From Flavobacteriales bacterium (GTDB taxonomy: Bacteria > Bacteroidota > Bacteroidia > Flavobacteriales_D > Sanyastnellaceae), in NCBI GenBank assembly GCA_027488055.1, contig JAIYCK010000276.1, forward strand, positions 1 to 6,634: DNA of 6,634 nt, written 5' to 3'. This document shows, piece after piece, positions 1 through 5,756 of this stretch. Position 1 is the first letter of the stretch, and each line of letters begins with the position of its first letter. Under the pieces are notes generated by a model. It was given only the letters and a program-made list of their open reading frames with translations. It was not told the origin of the DNA and made no database searches. Both the position numbers and the translations under genes were made by a program.

Positions 1-1622
1 ATGTGGTATTGGTAGTGGGACAGAATCCTGGTACCAATCACCCGCGGATGCTGAGTGCGTTGCAAAAATGCAAAAAGAATGGGGGTACGGTCGTGCATAT
101 CAATCCAATGCCCGAGGCAGGAACCACCCGATTTGTGGACCCTCAAAGTCCTGTGGACATCCTCACGGGTGGAACGCTTTTGGCCGATCATTTTTTGCAG
201 GTCCGCATAGGTGGCGACATCGCTCTGTTCAAATTGATCATGCATCGGATGTTCCAGCGCGAAAAAGAAGCGCCAGGAAGTGTGCTTCACAGTGCTTTCA
301 TCGATCAACATACTGTGGACTTTACAGCTTTCCAGCAAACGATCCAACAATTGGATATAAACCAGGCCCTCGAAGATTGCCAAGTGCCGCTTGAAAAAAT
401 ACATGCCGTGGCAGATGTGTTGTGTGGAACGAATAAGTTCATTACATGCTGGGCCATGGGGCTGACACAGCAAAAACACGCTGTCAACAATATCAAGGAA
501 ATCGTAAACCTCCATTTGATGCGAGGCGCTGTGGGTATCAAAGGAGCGGGACTCTGCCCCGTGCGCGGACATAGCAATGTGCAAGGCGATCGTACGATGG
601 GGATCTATGAAAAACCCAAAGAGAGTTTCTTAGCTGGTTTGGACAAACACTTCCATATGCAATCACCACGTGCGCATGGGTATGATACAGTAGAAGCCAT
701 TGAAGCTATGGACAAAAATTTAGTTCGGGTATTCATTGGATTGGGAGGCAATTTCATTTCAGCTACACCCGACAGCGAATTCACGGGCAAGGCCATGCAG
801 AAGGTACGCTTGACGGTTCAGATATCCACTAAGCTCAATCGTGCTCATTTGGTTACGGGTGCACACGCGCTGATTTTACCCTGTTTGGGTCGCACTGAAA
901 AGGACGTCCAGAAGGGCGGAGCACAGTTTGTGACAGTCGAAAATTCGATGGGTGTGGTGAGCACTTCGCGCGGTAATATGGAACCGGGTTCGCCCATGCT
1001 CAAGAGCGAACCAGCAATCATCGGAGGCATTGCAAAAGCGCTATTCTTTGGATGGGACACCATCGATTGGCAAGCCATGGTTGATGATTACGATGTGATC
1101 CGCGATCACATAGAAGGATCCATTCCGGGGTTTGATCATTACAATCAACGCGTGAGGCAGCCGGATGGTTTTTATCTGCCCAATGGCCCTCGCAATGGAC
1201 AATTTACAACCTCGGATCAAAAGGCCCATTTCACGGCGGTGCCGTTGCCCCATGTTAAGGTGGCTGCAGGTCGTCTGATCATGATGACGATCCGCACGCA
1301 CGATCAATATAACACGACCATTTATGGTTTGGAGGATCGTTACAGAGGCATCGGCAATGAACGTCGGGTGATTCTCATGCACAAGGACGACATGCATGAA
1401 CGCGGTTTGAGCCAAGGAGAATTGGTAGATATCGTGAGCCACTTCAATGGGGTGGAGCGCGAGGCGTTGACCTTCCATGTGGTGTCCTATGACATAGCCA
1501 AGGGCTGCACTGCAACTTATTTTCCCGAAACCAATTGTTTGGTGCCGATTGATCATTTCGCTGATCAAAGCAAAACACCTGTGAGCAAATTCATCGAAAT
1601 CAGTATTCGCAAAAAAGGATGA
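1..1622 (+). CDS. Molybdopterin oxidoreductase, FdhF/YdeP family (formate dehydrogenase alpha-like), C-terminal part
   Basis: This is the C-terminal 539 residues of a Mo-bis-MGD oxidoreductase; the reading frame is open at the window's left edge, so the true start lies upstream (family members are usually about 750-770 residues). Numbering from the codon at base 3, the GQNPGTNHPRM segment (6-16) and the following INPMPEAG (33-40) match the cofactor-binding alpha/beta region. RGAVGIKGAG..PVRGHSNVQGD (174-196) is the FdhF-like signature, ENSMGVVSTSRG (313-324) is another conserved cofactor-region block, and RTHDQYNTTIYG (431-442) opens the C-terminal MGD-binding domain. The N-terminal part carrying the metal-ligand region is not in view, so redox centre and substrate cannot be judged. 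YdeP-type proteins are cytoplasmic and their physiological substrate is poorly defined; formate is not assured. The stop overlaps the next start codon (ATGA), implying an operon. Family assignment is confident; the reaction is not. Confidence 0.92.
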   Translation, partial: VVLVVGQNPGTNHPRMLSALQKCKKNGGTVVHINPMPEAGTTRFVDPQSPVDILTGGTLLADHFLQVRIGGDIALFKLIMHRMFQREKEAPGSVLHSAFIDQHTVDFTAFQQTIQQLDINQALEDCQVPLEKIHAVADVLCGTNKFITCWAMGLTQQKHAVNNIKEIVNLHLMRGAVGIKGAGLCPVRGHSNVQGDRTMGIYEKPKESFLAGLDKHFHMQSPRAHGYDTVEAIEAMDKNLVRVFIGLGGNFISATPDSEFTGKAMQKVRLTVQISTKLNRAHLVTGAHALILPCLGRTEKDVQKGGAQFVTVENSMGVVSTSRGNMEPGSPMLKSEPAIIGGIAKALFFGWDTIDWQAMVDDYDVIRDHIEGSIPGFDHYNQRVRQPDGFYLPNGPRNGQFTTSDQKAHFTAVPLPHVKVAAGRLIMMTIRTHDQYNTTIYGLEDRYRGIGNERRVILMHKDDMHERGLSQGELVDIVSHFNGVEREALTFHVVSYDIAKGCTATYFPETNCLVPIDHFADQSKTPVSKFIEISIRKKG

Positions 1623-3775
1623 CGACTTTACAAGGCCGTTGGTGTAGTTTGATCCTTGCCTTGGCTTGGACCTTTTGGTTTTTTGGCTCTGCAGTTTGGC
1701 AGCCAGATGCGCATGTATTTGGAGGCGTCGGCGATGGCATGAAAAACTATTACACTTTCGCTTACCATGTGCGTCATGATGCCCATTGGATGCATTTCGA
1801 GGGATGCAATTATCCATACGGCGATCACGTGACCTTCACCGATGGTCATCCAGCGTTATCTTTTCTTTTTGGTTCGTTGCCTTGGGTGCAAGCGCATCCG
1901 GTAGGCTTTCTCAATCTTTTCATGATTGTAGGTTTTACAGCAGGTCTTTTGTTGTTGTATCAATTGCTTATCGTTTGGGGTGCATCACCCGCATTTGCTT
2001 TGGCTGGTGCATGGATTATCCATCTGGGGCATCCTCAGTTGGAGCGGTTGTCAGGACATCTTTCATTGTCAGCGGTATGGATGATTCCGTTGATGCTTTT
2101 GCTTTTGGCCCTTTGGCGCCAACATACCCATTTGAAATACATCTTCGGTGCTGCGCTGTTGCACGTATTTGCGTGGTTCCTGCATCCCTATTTGGGATTG
2201 ATGATGGGTGGACTCATGATTTTGTTTCCCCTATTGGCATCCCTTTTTGCGCGCACCCAGCTCAAAGGTTGGTGGTTGTCTGTGGGCTTGGGTATCTTGA
2301 TCATGGGAGCTTATTTTTTCTTTGTGCGTTGGACCGACCATCATCCCGATCGACCGCAAGGAGGCGGTGGATTTTTGGATTTTGTGACCACCTTCAAAAC
2401 CCTCTTTGGCGGGATGGACGGTAATCTTATTGGCCGACTTTTCGGATCATTCGCGCCATGGCCCAATGGACATGAGGGCAAAGCCTATATCGGTTTTGTA
2501 CCCATGCTTGGACTCGTCGCTGCTATTCTGTGGGGAGCTCGCCACATGAAGAAAGTTGTTGCAGTGGTTCAACCGTGGATGCCATGGATCATCATCGCGA
2601 TATGTTTTGTCGCATTTGCGAGCGCGGTACCATTTATTTGGGGTTTAGAAAAGTGGGTGTCCAAAGTCCCATTCTTAGAACATTTCCGTTGTCCGGGGCG
2701 ATTTGCATGGGTCTTTTATTACATCGTGACGTGCGTCGCTTGGCTTGCTTTGTATGGCATTGTAAAGTCACAGAAGAAGCTTGGGTGGATCGTTCTATGG
2801 GTTTGTCCACTCATTGCCACAGCAGATCATGTGCACCGCCAGCAAAGAGTCAGCGCCTCTTTGCTTACCACGCCCAATTATTTTCACACGGACTACATTC
2901 CTGCAGAAGACATCAAACCCATTCAAGATATTCTATCTCAAGCAGCGCAAACCACAGCGATTTGGACAGTGCCACAGATCTGTTATGGCAGTGATTTTTT
3001 CACACGGTATTTCGATGAGGAGAAGGTGCGGCATGCGTACATCGTCTCTTTTCATACAGGTAAGCCTTTGCTTGGCACGTTCAATCCCAGAGCCAGTTAC
3101 ACCGAATCACGATGGGCTATGCAGTTGACAGCCCCCAATGTTTTTGTAAAGGACATGTGGGCAGATTGGAAAGCCACTGATCGCTTTTATTTGCTCAAAC
3201 TCGATGAACCAAAATTCGAAGGTGAGCAGCGATTGCTCGCGAAATGTGGAAGTTGGATTACCCTGGAAGAAGAAGAAAGCGAATTGAAAAGTTGCTTGGC
3301 AGCTATCGATTACAGCGCAGATAGGCGGGTTTGGAATGTACTTGAGCCCGCGAGCGATGAGCGTGGTTTTTTGCAGATCACACAATCGACCTATCAATCC
3401 ATTGCCGAATGGAATACCGATACATTGAGCGCCCCGCGTTGGATGCATGCATCGGCTTGGATGGACTATGATACCTATACACAAGGATCGGTCTATTGGA
3501 TGGTGGAAGAAAAACAGGGCGACAAAAAGAAGCTGTTGGATTCGCTGTATTCCCACGAGGCGAGTTTCCAGTTCGGAAAAAAGGTTTGGTTGAGTTCCAC
3601 CTTCAAGGTGCAGCCCGATAGAGCGTACATGGTGTTGTTTCGTTATGGGGACAAGGATCGGCCGTACATTCACTTCTCACAATTTGAATTGCAAGAAGTC
3701 GACTCTGTAGGTCAAGACTGGATGAAGTACCGCTCCTTGTGGAGTCGATACAAGGCTATTGATATAGCTGATTGA
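1619..3775 (+). CDS. Polytopic membrane protein, probable GT-C-type glycosyltransferase with large C-terminal soluble domain
   Basis: The 718-residue product has about 10-11 predicted membrane segments by eye: roughly 8-26, 96-117, 120-138, 150-167, 173-210 (probably two), 217-236, 290-306, 321-341, 363-381 and 388-402. A soluble C-terminal region of about 310 residues follows. The first loop after TM1 is long and conserved-looking: GDGMKNYYT (38-46, with Asp39), then FEGCNYPYGDHVTFTDGHP (60-78). An acidic residue in the first extracytoplasmic loop is typical of GT-C enzymes that use lipid-linked sugars. FRCPGRFAW (356-364) resembles the R-x-x-GRF motif of DUF6311-like bacterial membrane proteins. 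The soluble tail is unrecognised but rich in aromatic and beta-prone residues. The ATG overlaps the preceding stop and puts TM1 directly at the N-terminus; the next in-frame ATG (codon 41) would lose TM1 and part of the loop. The AAGG just before the ATG is too close to act as a Shine-Dalgarno site, so translational coupling is likely. The glycosyltransferase role is inferred from topology and motifs; donor and acceptor are unknown. Confidence 0.88.
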   Translation: MTTLQGRWCSLILALAWTFWFFGSAVWQPDAHVFGGVGDGMKNYYTFAYHVRHDAHWMHFEGCNYPYGDHVTFTDGHPALSFLFGSLPWVQAHPVGFLNLFMIVGFTAGLLLLYQLLIVWGASPAFALAGAWIIHLGHPQLERLSGHLSLSAVWMIPLMLLLLALWRQHTHLKYIFGAALLHVFAWFLHPYLGLMMGGLMILFPLLASLFARTQLKGWWLSVGLGILIMGAYFFFVRWTDHHPDRPQGGGGFLDFVTTFKTLFGGMDGNLIGRLFGSFAPWPNGHEGKAYIGFVPMLGLVAAILWGARHMKKVVAVVQPWMPWIIIAICFVAFASAVPFIWGLEKWVSKVPFLEHFRCPGRFAWVFYYIVTCVAWLALYGIVKSQKKLGWIVLWVCPLIATADHVHRQQRVSASLLTTPNYFHTDYIPAEDIKPIQDILSQAAQTTAIWTVPQICYGSDFFTRYFDEEKVRHAYIVSFHTGKPLLGTFNPRASYTESRWAMQLTAPNVFVKDMWADWKATDRFYLLKLDEPKFEGEQRLLAKCGSWITLEEEESELKSCLAAIDYSADRRVWNVLEPASDERGFLQITQSTYQSIAEWNTDTLSAPRWMHASAWMDYDTYTQGSVYWMVEEKQGDKKKLLDSLYSHEASFQFGKKVWLSSTFKVQPDRAYMVLFRYGDKDRPYIHFSQFELQEVDSVGQDWMKYRSLWSRYKAIDIAD

Positions 3776-3834
3776 TCAGTGCGTCCAGGCATGACCAGCG
3801 AGATCGGACCTCGTCTCGTTGAGGCATAGGGACC

Positions 3835-3846
3835 GAACGATCGTTC
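3835..3846. repeat. Perfect 12-bp palindrome GAACGATCGTTC
   Basis: The sequence GAACGATCGTTC is its own reverse complement and lies about 60 bases after the stop of the membrane-protein gene. It is just outside the duplicated unit and is not repeated before the second NIDO gene. It may be part of a longer dispersed repeat that includes the HPERSEGS-type element on the same side; operator function is not supported by anything else. Confidence 0.4.
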
Positions 3847-3872
3847 ATGTTGCATGGGTGCTTCGCTTTGTA

Positions 3873-3900
3873 AAGATCCTTCACTTCGTTCGGGATGACA
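3873..3900 (-). repeat. HPERSEGS-type dispersed intergenic repeat, copy 1
   Basis: Read on the minus strand, this stretch begins TGTCATCCCGAACGAAGTGA and ends with GGATCTT, and it translates to CHPERSEGS. This is the hallmark of a short intergenic repeat found in many bacterial genomes, where it causes spurious protein calls. The minus-strand open frame through it (3712-3966) runs into the end of the upstream gene and has no gene-like features. The repeat marks the exact left edge of the 1673-base tandem duplication. The repeat type is known; its role here is inferred. Confidence 0.7.
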
Positions 3901-3913
3901 AGGCAGGGAAATA

Positions 3914-3934
3914 CATGCAGGTTTGGCCTGTATG
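3914..3934 (+). other. Conserved leader hairpin, copy 1
   Basis: CATGCAGG pairs with CCTGTATG around the loop TTTGG, an 8-bp stem with one G·U pair. The same hairpin occurs at 5587-5607, where the A-to-G and loop T-to-C changes keep pairing possible. ATTTT follows it, which is a weak U-tract at best. It lies 150 bases before the start codon of the NIDO gene. It could be a 5' UTR structure, a weak terminator for upstream transcription, or just part of the intergenic repeat; the sequence alone does not decide. Confidence 0.4.
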
Positions 3935-4083
3935 ATTTTGGATTGTTGTGTGACCGGGATGGCCAAGCGAAGGGGTGTTCGGGTTCTACGTTTTTAGTCT
4001 GGGAGGTGTTGGATTCGGAAAAATGATGTACATTGGCGTATGCTTTCGCAATGAGAGCATCTAATATTTTTAAACCTTATTAC

Positions 4084-5406
4084 ATGAAAAGACTTTACAA
4101 ATTGGCGGCCATGGTCCTTGCTGTGACCATGTTCACTGAGACAAAAGCACAGAATTGTGATTGCATGGTGCCTTTGGATGAAACATTCAGTGTGGTTCCA
4201 TTTACAAACAGTGAAGCGCCGGAATATCGCAATGACGATGCTTCGACAACAGCCATTGCATTGCCATTCTCTTTTGATCTGTATGGCACATTGCAAAATG
4301 AGGTGTACATTAATAACAATGGTAACCTATCCTTCGGTGGTGGTTATATGTCATTTGTAGCTTCTGGTTTTCCGATCAACAATTTTCCAATGGTAGCTGC
4401 CTATTGGTCGGATGTAGATACACGCGGCCTCAACAGTGGATTGGTTTATTACAAGGTGACAGATCACGAAATGGTGGTTCGTTACAATGGCGTTGGTTTC
4501 TTTGCCATGCAGGACAGTTTGCTCAATGACTTTCAAATCATCATATCGGATGGTGAAAGCACATTGATTCCAAACGGTCAAAACATCAGCTTTTGCTATG
4601 GAGACATGCAGTGGGCTACTTCAGGTCAAGGATTTGGCGGATCGCCTGCCAATGTGGGGGCCAATGCTGGTAACGGTGTGAATGCTGCTCAAATTGGTTT
4701 TTTTCAAACGGAAGGCAATGCGTACGATGGAGCGTATGGTGAAAACGATGGCGTAGATTACTTGGACAATACGCATTTGTATTTCTCCACCAATCCGCTG
4801 GGAGCTAACCAAAGTCCAATCGGGGTATCCAATTTTTGCGATACCATCATAGGCAACCCTGGAGATAGTTTGGCATTTTTCTTCTACGATCCAGATGCAG
4901 ATCAAGTGTTGGACTACGATCTAGATACTGATTCTACAGACGTGATTGTCGGCGAAGAAGGATTTGTGGGTTTGACAGTGATGGATGGCAATATCTTGGC
5001 TGCTCGTCCAGGCGTGGGTGGTCGCGACAACAATCCGTTTAGCTACATTGTACACATTGCGGAAGGCACTCCAAATGGATTGTATCCTTTTACGATTACC
5101 GCTACCGACAATGGTGAACCCGCATTGTCAATAGCTCGTGATTATGTAATTCAAATCGGGGCAGTGAGTGCTCCAGAACTATCTCCCATTTCAGGGGTGC
5201 GTGCATTTATCGCTAACAACGAACTCATGATTGAAGGCTTGGAGCGCAGCAAAGGTTATCAAGTATTTGTATTCGATGCGACAGGCAAAGTGGCTTTGTC
5301 TGGCAATACACGCAATGTGATTTCAACCAACCAATTGCCTTCTGGCATTTACATGTACACCATCCAAAATGGATCACAATTGGTAAGTGGTAAAATCAAC
5401 AAGTAA
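4084..5406 (+). CDS. Secreted/surface NIDO-domain protein with T9SS type A sorting domain
   Basis: This 440-residue protein is complete. Residues 1-22 form a signal peptide (MKRLYK, hydrophobic core, cut after TKA before QNCDC). The NIDO (nidogen-like) domain spans about 42-236, with the hallmarks YINNNGNLSF (75-84), PMVAAYWSDVDTR (102-114), NDFQIIISDG and ISFCYGDMQWATSG (168-181). Residues 238-370 look like a cadherin/Ig-like beta domain, with an acidic DPDADQVLDYDLDTD stretch that could bind calcium and FTITATDNGEP near its end. Residues 372-440 match a T9SS type A sorting domain (YQVFVFDATGKV, LPSGIYMYTIQNG, ending GKINK). The protein should therefore cross the outer membrane by T9SS and be released or surface-attached; an adhesive role is inferred from the domains. 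In-frame upstream starts exist (TTG 4033, ATG 4051), but 4084 gives a standard signal peptide and follows an A/T-rich stretch. A second member of the pair follows at 5757; a terminator lies 54 bases after the stop. Confidence 0.93.
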   Translation: MKRLYKLAAMVLAVTMFTETKAQNCDCMVPLDETFSVVPFTNSEAPEYRNDDASTTAIALPFSFDLYGTLQNEVYINNNGNLSFGGGYMSFVASGFPINNFPMVAAYWSDVDTRGLNSGLVYYKVTDHEMVVRYNGVGFFAMQDSLLNDFQIIISDGESTLIPNGQNISFCYGDMQWATSGQGFGGSPANVGANAGNGVNAAQIGFFQTEGNAYDGAYGENDGVDYLDNTHLYFSTNPLGANQSPIGVSNFCDTIIGNPGDSLAFFFYDPDADQVLDYDLDTDSTDVIVGEEGFVGLTVMDGNILAARPGVGGRDNNPFSYIVHIAEGTPNGLYPFTITATDNGEPALSIARDYVIQIGAVSAPELSPISGVRAFIANNELMIEGLERSKGYQVFVFDATGKVALSGNTRNVISTNQLPSGIYMYTIQNGSQLVSGKINK

Positions 5407-5423
5407 TTGTTTTGATAAGCATG

Positions 5424-5447
5424 CTGCTTAGGCCACAAGCCGAGCAG
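5424..5447 (+). other. Imperfect hairpin downstream of the first NIDO gene
   Basis: CTGCT (5424-5428) pairs with AGCAG (5443-5447), and inside that GGC (5431-5433) pairs with GCC (5439-5441) around a CACAA loop, with a small internal loop between the two stems. It sits between the stop codon and the terminator and has no T-tract of its own. It may stabilise the 3' end of the mRNA. Confidence 0.35.
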
Positions 5448-5459
5448 ATGAAAATAAAG

Positions 5460-5493
5460 AACCTCTTCCCGAAACGGAGGAGGTTTTTTTTTT
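5460..5493 (+). terminator. Rho-independent terminator of the first NIDO gene
   Basis: AACCTCTTCC (5460-5469) pairs with GGAGGAGGTT (5476-5485) in a 10-bp stem with one U·G pair, around the six-base loop CGAAAC. The stem runs into ten T residues (5484-5493). It starts 54 bases after the stop codon at 5406, on the gene's strand. It separates the first NIDO transcript from the second NIDO gene. No equivalent structure exists at the matching position before the first copy. Confidence 0.92.
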
Positions 5494-5520
5494 GATATTT
5501 TATGGAGAAGTTATCCATCG

Positions 5521-5574
5521 CGATGCTAAGATCTTTCACGATGCTAAGATCCTTCGCGATGCTCAGGATGACAA
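5521..5574 (+). repeat. 18-base tandem repeat, about three units
   Basis: Units are CGATGCTAAGATCTTTCA (5521-5538), CGATGCTAAGATCCTTCG (5539-5556) and a diverged third starting CGATGCTCAGGATGACAA (5557-5574). The third unit overlaps the HPERSEGS-type repeat, so the array looks like a local expansion of that element. It lies upstream of the second NIDO gene only; before the first gene there is a different sequence. Confidence 0.7.
5546..5573 (-). repeat. HPERSEGS-type dispersed intergenic repeat, copy 2
   Basis: On the minus strand this reads TGTCATCCTGAGCATCGCGA and ends GGATCTT, a variant of the element at 3873-3900 with the same ends but a changed middle (CHPEHREGS in translation). Its offset from copy 1 is exactly 1673 bases, the same as for the genes. 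It therefore forms the left edge of the second duplication copy. Confidence 0.65.
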
Positions 5575-5586
5575 GGCAGGGAAATA

Positions 5587-5607
5587 CGTGCAGGCTTGGC
5601 CTGTATG
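5587..5607 (+). other. Conserved leader hairpin, copy 2
   Basis: CGTGCAGG pairs with CCTGTATG around CTTGG; relative to copy 1 one A-U pair has become G·U, and the loop change allows an extra C-G closing pair. ATTTT follows, as in copy 1. It lies 150 bases before the second NIDO start codon. Confidence 0.4.
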
Positions 5608-5756
5608 ATTTTGGATTGTCGTGCGACCGGGATGGCCAAGGGAAGGGGGGTTTGGGTTCTACGTTTTTAGTGCGGGAGGTATTGGAGTAAGAAAAAAGAT
5701 GTACATTGCTACTTGCTTTCGCAATGAGAGTATCTAATGTTCTTAAACCTTATTAT

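Larger units (their letters stand above)
3776..4083. other. Non-coding intergenic region with dispersed repeat and duplicated leader
   Basis: These 308 bases separate the membrane-protein gene from the first NIDO-domain gene, and no credible gene is seen on either strand. Bases 3776-3872 are unique within the window and contain the palindrome at 3835-3846. Bases 3873-3900 hold a HPERSEGS-type intergenic repeat. Bases 3873-4083 as a whole recur at 5546-5756 with no net length change. No T-tract terminator follows the stop at 3775, so the end of the upstream transcript is not defined. A clear Bacteroidota -33/-7 promoter (TTTG and TAnnTTTG) was not found. TACGTTTT at 3987-3994 fits the -7 consensus at seven of eight positions and is conserved in the second copy, but it lacks a partner -33 element. 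Confidence 0.8.
3873..4961 (+). repeat. Tandem duplication, copy 1 (part with a visible counterpart)
   Basis: Every aligned position here recurs 1673 bases downstream (5546-6634) without net insertion or deletion. Similarity by hand count is about 88% over the leader 3894-4083 (roughly 23 differences in 190 bases). It is 100% over the 62 bases 4145-4206, clearly lower through the NIDO-coding part (about 60% amino-acid identity), and about 98% from 4780 to 4961 (4 differences in 182 bases). The upstream boundary is sharp: the bases just before 3873 and 5546 are unrelated. The right boundary lies beyond the window. Confidence 0.92.
5407..5756. other. Non-coding region between the two NIDO genes
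   Basis: These 350 bases hold, in order, a small imperfect hairpin, a strong rho-independent terminator, an 18-base tandem repeat, a HPERSEGS-type repeat and the duplicated leader of the second gene. No credible gene is seen. The open frame at 5502-5690 is only the translation of the repeats (MLRSF repeated, then MLRMT), a familiar artefact of this repeat class. Because of the terminator, the second NIDO gene must have its own promoter, presumably in the leader shared with the first copy. Confidence 0.8.

Noticed and set aside
1041..1817. Long minus-strand open frame (258 codons)
   Set aside because: It lies opposite the strongly supported oxidoreductase and membrane-protein genes and its translation shows no recognisable domain; it is a shadow frame.
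3776..3872. Terminator after the membrane-protein gene
   Set aside because: Short inverted repeats such as CCTC/GAGG are present but none is strong or followed by a T-tract.
3712..3966. Minus-strand open frame containing CHPERSEGS
   Set aside because: It overlaps the end of the membrane-protein gene and is the typical spurious translation of an intergenic repeat.
4065..4072. TATTTTTA as a -7 promoter element for the first NIDO gene
   Set aside because: It matches TAnnTTTG at seven of eight positions but is disrupted in the second copy (TGTTCTTA), has no TTG at the proper distance, and would leave only about a dozen bases before the start codon.
5502..5690. Open frame of 62 codons on the + strand
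   Set aside because: It starts within the sequence just after the terminator and translates the 18-base and HPERSEGS-type repeats (MLRSF...MLRMT), a well-known artefact; no homology-like features.
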